Origin: CAZDHT01 sp964505325
Lineage (GTDB): Bacteria > Planctomycetota > PUPC01
Length of the DNA: 5,676 bases
Direction of reading: 5' to 3'
Assembly: GCA_964505325.1 (NCBI GenBank)
Contig: CAZDHT010000304.1
Location: 1 to 5,676, forward strand
The translations under genes and the position numbers were made by a program. The notes under the pieces were generated by a model. The model was given only the letters and a program-made list of their open reading frames with translations. It ran no database searches and was not told where the DNA came from. Shown one piece after another: positions 1 through 5,310 of the stretch (position 1 is its first letter; the number at the start of each line of letters is the position of its first letter).

Positions 1-716
1 CGGCTGGTCGGGTCTTGTTTGAGGAGTTGGAGCCGAGGATGCTGCTCGACGGCACCGTGACAGTCAAAGGATCGTGGTGGAGCGGGGACATGACGATCAA
101 GGGGGACGCGGCCGACAACGACATCCTGATCACCCCCGGGCCCAACGCGTACGAGTTCTACGTGGAAGGCCGGAACAACACGACGGTCAACGGGTCCAAT
201 TGGGTCCTCGTGAAATACGTGTGGGACGACATCAAGATCAAGATGAAACGGGGCGACGACGCGGTCGAGATACAGAACTGCGACGTTTCCGACCAGGTCG
301 AGTTCAAAGGCGGGGGCGGCAGCGACGTCCTTTACGTGATCATCTCCACCATCCGGGGCAAGCTGAAGTACTCCGGCATGTGGGGCAACGACGTACTCAA
401 CACCTGGAACTCGTCGTTTGACCGCAAAGTGTACTTCGAGGGCGGGCAGGGCTCGGACTTCTGCCTGTTCGATTCGTCTACGTTCAACCGAGGAGCGCGG
501 GCCAGCGCCAGCAGAGGACACGTGGACGGCATTCATTTCGAGAATTCCACGTTCAACGGGTGGGTCAGCGCGTACCTGGGCGCGGGCGACGACTTCTTCT
601 GGCTCGTCAACTGCGCCGTGAACGCAGGCGGCAGGGCGAACGGAGGATGGGGCTGGGACGATGCCACCGTGAGCGGCATCTATCCCACCTTCTACCTCAA
701 GAATTTCGAGGCTTAG
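1..716 (+). CDS. LEPR-x-LL domain beta-solenoid protein, copy 1 (5' end cut by window)
   Basis: The reading frame is open from base 3 (Ala-Gly-Arg-Val-Leu-Phe) to TAG at 714-716, giving 237 visible residues. The downstream paralogue has the same Arg-Val-Leu-Phe preceded by about ten residues, so the true start lies just outside the window and the TTG at base 15 is not the start. The protein opens with FEELEPRMLLDG, the LEPR-x-LL signature known from the N-termini of many repetitive, presumably exported, proteins of Planctomycetota and other bacteria. Counting from the Leu at base 15, turns ending in Asp (GDD, GSD, GND, GSD, HVD, GDD, GWD) fall at residues 82, 104, 126, 148, 171, 193 and 215. 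That is a 22-residue period with one step of 23. Strand-like alternation such as KVYFEGG and GARASAS supports a beta-helix. No transmembrane segment, C-terminal anchor or catalytic motif is visible. Function is unknown; a structural or cell-surface role is inference. The paralogue follows after 62 bases on the same strand. Confidence 0.85.
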   Translation, partial: AGRVLFEELEPRMLLDGTVTVKGSWWSGDMTIKGDAADNDILITPGPNAYEFYVEGRNNTTVNGSNWVLVKYVWDDIKIKMKRGDDAVEIQNCDVSDQVEFKGGGGSDVLYVIISTIRGKLKYSGMWGNDVLNTWNSSFDRKVYFEGGQGSDFCLFDSSTFNRGARASASRGHVDGIHFENSTFNGWVSAYLGAGDDFFWLVNCAVNAGGRANGGWGWDDATVSGIYPTFYLKNFEA

Positions 717-763
717 TCGCTCGCGTGAGAAGCCTGGGACATAGTGGGGCTGCCAGGCCCGGA

Positions 764-770
764 AAGGAGG
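764..770 (+). promoter_or_regulatory. Strong Shine-Dalgarno site of the second LEPR-x-LL gene
   Basis: AAGGAGG ends eight bases before the ATG at 779, which is optimal spacing. It decides the start: the longer open frame running back to base 560 overlaps the first gene and has no comparable site. A GTG at 776 is also in frame but lies only five bases from the site, so ATG 779 is preferred. Confidence 0.8.
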
Positions 771-778
771 CCGGAGTG

Positions 779-1522
779 ATGGGCAGGAAATCGGGAGAAT
801 CGGCTGATCGGGTCTTGTTTGAGGAGTTGGAGCCGAGGGTGTTGCTGGATGGCAACGTGATGGTGACCGTGTCGGAGGGCGGGGACCTGAAGATCAAGGG
901 GGACCGGCTCGGCAACAACATCACGATCGGCGCCGGGATCGGCGCCGGCCAGTACAATGTGACCGGTAACGATGGCACGACGGTCAACGGCCTCCTCTTC
1001 GTCGTTGTCGAGAACGTGTCGGACGATTTCAAGATTGACATGAAAGGCGGGGACGACGTGCTCTTCATGTCGCTCCTCACGGTGCCCGACAAGCTGAGAA
1101 TCAAGACCAGGTGGGGCGCGGACCTGGTCGGCGTGGTTGACGTGATCGTCCAGGGCGTGGCCAACTTCTCCGGCGGCTACCGCGATGATCAGTTCATCGT
1201 CTCTGGCTCGCAGTTCCATCGTCACGTGAAGTTCGAGGGAGGCAGGGGCGCCGACGATTTCGGCGGCGTCTCGGCACACTTCTACAGTACCGTCCGCGCC
1301 AGCGGCAGCAGAGGACATGGGGACTCTGTTTGGTTCACGGCCTCGACGTTCGACGGATGGTTCGCCGCATACCTGGGCGCGGGCGACGACTCTTTCCGCC
1401 TGACTGACTGCGTGCTGAACGGGGGCGGGAGGGCGAACGGAGGATGGGGCTGGGACACGGTGACCATTGCAGGGGCCTATCCCTTCGGTTTCTTCTTCAG
1501 GGGGTTCGAGGATACAACTTGA
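779..1522 (+). CDS. LEPR-x-LL domain beta-solenoid protein, copy 2
   Basis: This is a complete 247-residue protein starting at ATG 779 behind a strong ribosome binding site. Residues 1-11 are polar (MGRKSGESADR), and residues 12-25 hold VLFEELEPRVLLDG, the LEPR-x-LL signature. Residues 26-85 form a less regular strand-rich cap. From about residue 85, Asp-containing turns (GGDD, WGAD, YRDD, GAD, HGD, AGDD, WGWD) occur at Asp 93, 115, 137, 159, 182, 204 and 226. This implies about seven coils of 22 residues, the rung size expected for a right-handed parallel beta-helix; the single 23-residue step matches copy 1. The repeats recall RTX turns (GGxGxD), but the period is 22 rather than 9 or 18, so a calcium beta-roll is unlikely. 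Copy 1 is clearly homologous along its length, most strongly in the last three coils and the LEPR segment. No classical signal peptide, transmembrane helix, dockerin, PEP-CTERM or other sorting tail is visible. Function is unknown. The gene converges on the Tricorn gene, with 51 bases between the two stop codons. Confidence 0.9.
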   Translation: MGRKSGESADRVLFEELEPRVLLDGNVMVTVSEGGDLKIKGDRLGNNITIGAGIGAGQYNVTGNDGTTVNGLLFVVVENVSDDFKIDMKGGDDVLFMSLLTVPDKLRIKTRWGADLVGVVDVIVQGVANFSGGYRDDQFIVSGSQFHRHVKFEGGRGADDFGGVSAHFYSTVRASGSRGHGDSVWFTASTFDGWFAAYLGAGDDSFRLTDCVLNGGGRANGGWGWDTVTIAGAYPFGFFFRGFEDTT

Positions 1523-1523
1523 C

Positions 1524-1540
1524 CGCGCCGTGCGGGCGCG
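1524..1540. terminator. Possible weak bidirectional hairpin between convergent genes
   Basis: A six-base-pair GC stem (CGCGCC with GGCGCG) and a five-base loop begin two bases after the stop of the second LEPR-x-LL gene. The hairpin lies 34-50 bases beyond the Tricorn stop on the other strand. There is no T-tract on either side, so it would be at best an atypical terminator. GC-rich DNA produces such stems by chance. Confidence 0.25.
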
Positions 1541-1573
1541 CGCCGCCCATCCTGCGCACCTTGCCAATCCTGC

Positions 1574-4500
1574 CTACCGCGGCGGCAGCTTGGGCAGCGA
1601 GAGGTCCGGGCGCTTCGAGAAGTCCGGCCGCTGGGGCGGGTCCTCCTCTAATTGCTTCAGGACGAGCCGGATGGCGCGGTCGAGCTGCGTGTCGCGCCCC
1701 GCTGCGTGGTCCTGCGGAGTGATGTCCACCTCGATGTCCGGGTCCGTCCCGTAGTTCTCTACCCCCCAGCCCACATCCTTGAACCAGAACGAATACTCGG
1801 GCTGTGTGGTCAGGCCGCCGTCAACAAAGCGGGTATCTGCCGAGATGCCGATCACGCCGCCCCACGTCCGCTTGCCGATCAGCGTGCCGAGCTTCATCAG
1901 CTTGAAGCAGTGCGAGAAGATGTCGCCGTCGGAGCCCGCCTGTTCGTTGGTCACCGCCACCATCGGCCCGATCACCGAGTAGAACGGGTACGGGATGGGC
2001 GCGTGCCAGCGTGGCAGATCGTAGCCGACGCGCCGCCGGGCGAGCTTTTCGAGGATGAGCTGCGAGACGTGCCCGCCGCCGTTGAACCGCACGTCCACGA
2101 TCAGCGCGTCGTGGTCGAACTCGGTCAGGTAGAGCCGGTGGAACTCGGCGTAGCCGCGCGGGCCCATGTCGGGGATGTGCACGTAGCCGCCGCGGCCGTC
2201 TGTCTCGCGGTGTACCCGCTCCCGATTGCGTTCGACCCATTCGCGGTACCGGGCATTTGTCTCCGACTGGAGCGCCTTGACGCAGACCGTCCGCTCCTCG
2301 CCGTCCCTGGCGATGGTGAGGAGGACCTCGCAGCCGGCCTGGTTCACCAGCATGCGCTCGGGCGGCAGGCCTTCGCCCAGGCGTTGGCCGCCGACCGCCA
2401 TCAGCACGTCGCCGGGGCGGGCGTTGACGCCCGTGGCGCACAGTGGCGAATCGCCGTCGGGGTCCCACGAGTCGCCGCGGACGATATGTATTATTTTATA
2501 GCCCCCCGAGCCGGCATCATACTCGAAGTCCGCGCCGAGATGGCCCTGGCCGTACTGCGGCGGCGACCGATAGTCCCCGCCGAACTCGTACGCGTGCGAC
2601 GTGCCCAGCTCGCCCTGCATCTCCCACATCAGATCGGAAAACTCCGACCGCGTCCCCAGCCGGTCCAGCAGCGGGAGGTAACGGTCATACACCCGCTCCC
2701 AGTCGATTTTGGACATGTCCGCCGCCCAGAACCGGTCGCGCTGCAGCCGCCACGCCTCGCGGTACATCTGCCGCCATTCGGCCAGCGGCACCACCGACAC
2801 CTTCACCCGGCCCAGGTCGATCCAGCCGCTCTTGCGGCCCGGTCTCTCCCTTGCCAGTTTCTCGTCCGGTTTCTCGCCCGCCTTGAGCGCCCGCAGGCGC
2901 CGCGCCGACCGATACAGGATGGTCTTGCCGTCCTGCGACAGGGTGAAATCGCTGATCTGGGTGAGAAGGGTCTGCCTTTCCTGCTTGTCGAACTCGAACA
3001 TCTTGAGCGTGCCCTTGGCCGTGGGCTCGTCGGAAAACCAGTCGTGTCTCAGCGCGCCCTCGACCGGAAACGTCGTGAACAGCACCCGCCCGCCGTCAAG
3101 GCCGGCGATCTGGCCATAGCGCCCCAACGGCAGCGGAAACGCCAACACCCGGTGCTCGATCCCGTCCAGGTCGATCTCGACCGGCCCCTCTTCTTCCTGC
3201 TCTTTCTTCTCGTCTTCTCTCTCGTCCTTCTCTTCGCCGTTCTCGTTTTCGTCCTCGCCGGACTTCTCGCCGGGCGCCCGAGGGACAGGCACGAACGGCG
3301 ATGGCAGATCCGCGCGCAGCGTCACCAGGTACGGCCGCATACCGCGCGGAAAATTCAGGTCGAAGTGCAGGCTGTCGTACACCGGGTCCAGGTCGCGGAC
3401 GCCGAGGAAGTAAAGGTGGTTGCCGTCCGGGTCGAACGCGGGTGCCACGTCGGCCAGCACCGGGTCGGTGATCTGATGGACCTCGCCGGTCTCGGCACAG
3501 TACAGCTTCAGGCAGCGCGTCTGCGGCGTGGTGGGATAGCTGTACGCCAGCCAGCGGCCGTCGGGCGACCACGCCCCGCCCGAAATCGGCCCGTTCTTGC
3601 TGCTGTCGACCACCTTCATCGTGCGCTCGGACAGATCGGCGACGATCAGTTCGCAGCGGTGATTGCACAGGGCGGCCACGTCCGCCTTCGGCGATACCCT
3701 CAAGTTGTACGGCGTGCCGATATCCAGTTCGTCCAGGGTGATTGGTTCCAGCGATAGATCGGCGCGATGGATCTGAAGTCTGTCCTCGCCGCTCTCGTCC
3801 GTCGCGCAGACCAGCCGCCCGCCGTCGCTCAACCACCGGGCGAAGCGGTACCGGGCACCGTCGGCCTGCCCGTGCGGTGCCACCGCCCCCTCCCACAGCG
3901 CCATCGAGAACGGCTTGCCGCGTGAAGTGATCGCCATCGAGTGACCCTTCGGATGCAGCGCGTAGTCGTCCAGGTACTTCTCCGCGTCGGCAAACTTGCG
4001 GTTGCACTGCACGCGCGGGCTGCGCAGTTCCACGTCGATCTTGGCCGACCCGTCCGTCGTCGGATCGTAGATGAACAGGTCGGCGCCGGCGTGATAGACG
4101 ACGCGGCTCCCGTCGGTCGAAGGATTCCGCAGATAGAACTCGTCACAGTCGGTGTGCCGGCGCACGTCCTCGCCGCCGGGTGTGCACGAGTACAGGTTGC
4201 CGACGCCCTCGTGATCGGACACGAAGAAGATGCGATCGCCGATCCACATCGGACTCGCCAGGTTGCCCTGGAGCTTGATGAGCTGTCGAAACTCCGCGTC
4301 GCCGTTCTCGTCGATCCACAGCTCGCCGGCGGTGCCGCCGCGATAGCGCTTCCAGCGCGCCGGGTCCCCGGCGTTGCGTCCGATCACCACCCCGCCGGCC
4401 GGGCCGAACGAGATGGCAGTGGCCGGTCCGACCGGGATCTGGCGCGGGACCGACGCGCCGTCGGCGTCCACCGTGAACAGCGCCCGGATGCGCGCGAGTG

Positions 4501-4825
4501 GCTGCCGTGCGTTGCTGCTGAACACGATCTTCGCGCCGTCCGGGGTCCAGCCGACCACCGTGCTCATCGCGCCCAGATGCACCAGCCGGGCCGCTTGGCC
4601 GCCGTCCGACGGCATGCAGTAGATCTCCGTCGGCCCGTCTTCGCAGCCGGTGAAGGCGAGGCGCCCGCCGTCCGGCGAGAAGAACGCGCGGCTCACCGCG
4701 CCGAGGTTCGACGTGAGCCGGCGCGCCGTTCCGCCGGCCGCCGGGACGACCCACAGGTCATCCTCACAGATGAACGCGACGCGGTCACCGGAGATGGTTG
4801 GGAAACGATAGTAGCCTTCGCTCAT
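1574..4825 (-). CDS. tri: Tricorn protease homologue (S41 family serine peptidase, two beta-propellers plus PDZ)
   Basis: This 1083-residue protein has the full Tricorn architecture. In archaea Tricorn is a large oligomeric cytosolic peptidase that cuts peptides released by the proteasome. Residues ~5-290 form the first propeller of PD40/TolB-like blades (SPDGGRLAF, TPDGAKIVF). Residues ~300-670 form the second propeller (SPDGRWLAY), interrupted by an acidic stretch at 520-546. C1 spans ~679-750, PDZ ~762-855 and C2 ~856-1065. Visible catalytic residues are Ser743-His744 (GTSHAYEF), Gly918 (FNGGGH), Asp936 (GYDLP), Ser965-Asp966 (AGSDGD) and Glu1023 (VENYG). From memory of the Thermoplasma enzyme, these correspond to Ser745-His746, the oxyanion Gly918, the P1-specificity Asp936, the nucleophile Ser965 and Glu1023. 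It is therefore probably active, with preference for basic P1 residues. The ATG start has GGAGGA seven bases upstream. There is no signal peptide. No proteasome or aminopeptidase cofactor gene is adjacent. Confidence 0.96.
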   Translation of the reverse strand: MSEGYYRFPTISGDRVAFICEDDLWVVPAAGGTARRLTSNLGAVSRAFFSPDGGRLAFTGCEDGPTEIYCMPSDGGQAARLVHLGAMSTVVGWTPDGAKIVFSSNARQPLARIRALFTVDADGASVPRQIPVGPATAISFGPAGGVVIGRNAGDPARWKRYRGGTAGELWIDENGDAEFRQLIKLQGNLASPMWIGDRIFFVSDHEGVGNLYSCTPGGEDVRRHTDCDEFYLRNPSTDGSRVVYHAGADLFIYDPTTDGSAKIDVELRSPRVQCNRKFADAEKYLDDYALHPKGHSMAITSRGKPFSMALWEGAVAPHGQADGARYRFARWLSDGGRLVCATDESGEDRLQIHRADLSLEPITLDELDIGTPYNLRVSPKADVAALCNHRCELIVADLSERTMKVVDSSKNGPISGGAWSPDGRWLAYSYPTTPQTRCLKLYCAETGEVHQITDPVLADVAPAFDPDGNHLYFLGVRDLDPVYDSLHFDLNFPRGMRPYLVTLRADLPSPFVPVPRAPGEKSGEDENENGEEKDEREDEKKEQEEEGPVEIDLDGIEHRVLAFPLPLGRYGQIAGLDGGRVLFTTFPVEGALRHDWFSDEPTAKGTLKMFEFDKQERQTLLTQISDFTLSQDGKTILYRSARRLRALKAGEKPDEKLARERPGRKSGWIDLGRVKVSVVPLAEWRQMYREAWRLQRDRFWAADMSKIDWERVYDRYLPLLDRLGTRSEFSDLMWEMQGELGTSHAYEFGGDYRSPPQYGQGHLGADFEYDAGSGGYKIIHIVRGDSWDPDGDSPLCATGVNARPGDVLMAVGGQRLGEGLPPERMLVNQAGCEVLLTIARDGEERTVCVKALQSETNARYREWVERNRERVHRETDGRGGYVHIPDMGPRGYAEFHRLYLTEFDHDALIVDVRFNGGGHVSQLILEKLARRRVGYDLPRWHAPIPYPFYSVIGPMVAVTNEQAGSDGDIFSHCFKLMKLGTLIGKRTWGGVIGISADTRFVDGGLTTQPEYSFWFKDVGWGVENYGTDPDIEVDITPQDHAAGRDTQLDRAIRLVLKQLEEDPPQRPDFSKRPDLSLPKLPPR

Positions 4826-4832
4826 TCAGTCG

Positions 4833-4838
4833 TCCTCC
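4833..4838 (-). promoter_or_regulatory. Shine-Dalgarno site of the Tricorn gene
   Basis: On the - strand GGAGGA lies seven bases before the ATG at 4825, which supports this start. Only two bases separate it from the GGCCAAT element (4841-4847) that can pair with an upstream hairpin arm. Confidence 0.75.
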
Positions 4839-4865
4839 AGATTGGCCAGATAGCCGTGCCAGGTT

Positions 4866-4887
4866 GCCGGCCAATGTACTGGCCGGC
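4866..4887 (-). promoter_or_regulatory. Hairpin in the Tricorn leader, with a competing pairing
   Basis: GCCGGCCA and TGGCCGGC form a perfect eight-base-pair inverted repeat with a six-base loop, 40 bases upstream of the Tricorn ATG. On the - strand the ATTGGCC in its downstream arm (4869-4875) can instead pair with GGCCAAT at 4841-4847, beside the Shine-Dalgarno sequence. The two pairings exclude each other. A protein operator is an equally valid reading. Confidence 0.4.
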
Positions 4888-4963
4888 GGCGGCGCATGCA
4901 AGCGCGACGCTGCCCAAGAGGTCGGCGCGGACGCCGCGCATCGATGAGCGATCTCGGGATGCC

Positions 4964-4989
4964 ATGCTGTCTGCTATAGCAGATAGCAT
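4964..4989. promoter_or_regulatory. 26-base near-perfect palindrome, candidate operator
   Basis: The two half-sites ATGCTGTCTGCTA and TAGCAGATAGCAT are complementary at 12 of 13 positions, and the exception is G opposite T. The core CTGCTATAGCAG is a perfect 12-base palindrome with no loop, which favours a dimeric protein binding site over an RNA hairpin. It lies about 140 bases upstream of Tricorn. The ATAGCAT end recurs at 5252-5258 in the AT-rich island. No regulator gene is in the window. Confidence 0.4.
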
Positions 4990-4996
4990 CCTCCCG

Positions 4997-5070
4997 GCGC
5001 GCGCGGAAAAAACGCCCAAAAAGTGCTGAAACCGGCTCAGGCGCCCGCGCTTCCAGCCGAACTGGACGCG
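4997..5070. repeat. Degenerate repeat, unit A
   Basis: This 74-base unit begins with alternating GCGCGCGCG, then an A-rich run, CGCCC, a GAAA-containing middle, a TTCCAGCC element and a terminal GGACGCG. The order matches unit B at 5118-5188 with small gaps. Read on the - strand both units would encode a peptide of pattern KRxxLxRFxxxxGVFxAR. I take this as a reflection of DNA similarity, because the frames differ and neither has a ribosome binding site. Confidence 0.4.
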
Positions 5071-5079
5071 CATGCTGCT

Positions 5080-5099
5080 GAAACGCCCCGAAACGCCCG
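5080..5099. repeat. Tandem 10-base repeat
   Basis: GAAACGCCCC is followed directly by GAAACGCCCG. Related AAACGCCC-like words occur at 5009-5017 and 5128-5136, so this short word seems to be a building block of the surrounding intergenic repeats. Confidence 0.4.
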
Positions 5100-5117
5100 A
5101 TTTTCGAGTTCTGAAAA

Positions 5118-5188
5118 GCGCGCGCGAAAGACGCCCCGTAGACCGCGAAAGCGCGTCAAAGGAGAGCGTTTCAGCCCGTTTTGACGCG
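5118..5188. repeat. Degenerate repeat, unit B
   Basis: This 71-base unit parallels unit A: GCGCGCGCG, AAAGACGCCCC, a GAAAGCGC middle, TTTCAGCCC, then TTGACGCG. It overlaps the long hairpin at 5147-5193, whose arms use its internal GCGCGTCAAA and terminal TTTGACGCG. Divergence from unit A is high, so this is either an old duplication or two members of a dispersed intergenic repeat family. Confidence 0.4.
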
Positions 5189-5193
5189 TTTTC
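5147..5193 (+). other. Long imperfect hairpin, possible structured RNA or repeat core
   Basis: GAAAGCGCGTCAAA (5147-5160) pairs with TTTGACGCGTTTTC (5180-5193) over 14 positions. Thirteen are Watson-Crick and one is G opposite T, with a 19-base loop. The G-T pair is tolerated only in RNA read from the + strand; the - strand copy would have an A-C mismatch there. No transcript boundaries can be assigned. Confidence 0.4.
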
Positions 5194-5273
5194 AGCGCGC
5201 GGCCGAAAAACTGCGGTTCCGCATAGGTGAGGCTATGTATGATAAGATAATATAGCATATACGCAGACAACGG

Positions 5274-5301
5274 CGCCGGAGGCGCGACCGTCCCTCCGGC
5301 G
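5274..5301 (-). terminator. Terminator-like hairpin after the methyltransferase gene
   Basis: On the - strand, CGCCGGAGG and CCTCCGGCG form a nine-base-pair stem with a 10-base loop, starting nine bases after the methyltransferase stop codon. The bases that follow (CCGTTGTCT) are only modestly T-rich, so termination may be partial or need a factor. Confidence 0.5.
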
Positions 5302-5310
5302 GCAGGGCGT

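Larger units (their letters stand above)
4826..5310. other. Gene-free, symmetry-rich intergenic region upstream of Tricorn
   Basis: I see no convincing protein gene in these 485 bases. Short open frames on the - strand (4822-5073 and 5037-5327) have no ribosome binding site or recognisable family. The stretch holds a hairpin with an alternative pairing at 4841-4887, a 26-base near-palindrome at 4964-4989, two degenerate repeat units at 4997-5070 and 5118-5188, a long hairpin at 5147-5193, an AT-rich island at about 5224-5262 and a terminator-like hairpin at 5274-5301. Its middle is rich in GAAA and CGC tetramer-scale motifs, unlike the flanking coding DNA. It must carry the Tricorn promoter unless Tricorn is read through from the methyltransferase gene. 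No clean -35/-10 pair could be assigned. Confidence 0.6.

Noticed and set aside
560..778. Upstream extension of the second LEPR-x-LL gene
   Set aside because: The extra 73 codons overlap copy 1 in another frame and read as arginine-rich shadow sequence. A strong Shine-Dalgarno site and homology to copy 1 place the start at 779.
779..1522. RTX calcium-binding toxin-like repeats
   Set aside because: GGxGxD turns occur, but their spacing is 22 residues instead of nine, and there is no type I secretion tail or transporter nearby.
713..1567. Open frames on the - strand across the second LEPR-x-LL gene, up to 284 codons
   Set aside because: They are antisense shadows with no domain, and the + strand frame has clear repeats and a paralogue.
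1652..3757. A 701-codon open frame on the + strand opposite the Tricorn gene
   Set aside because: It is antisense to a confidently identified gene, rich in His, Arg, Val and Ala as expected for complement-frame translation of GC-rich DNA, and shows no family motif.
4822..5073. 83-codon - strand frame whose TGA overlaps the Tricorn ATG (ATGA)
   Set aside because: The overlap resembles translational coupling, but there is no ribosome binding site before the ATG at 5073, the frame runs through the palindrome, hairpin and repeat unit A, and no family is recognisable. It would be revived by ribosome profiling or conservation.
5205..5223. Mini terminator on the - strand (TGCGG, CCGCA, then GTTTTT)
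   Set aside because: The stem is at most five base pairs with a two-base gap, too short to be credible despite the T-run.
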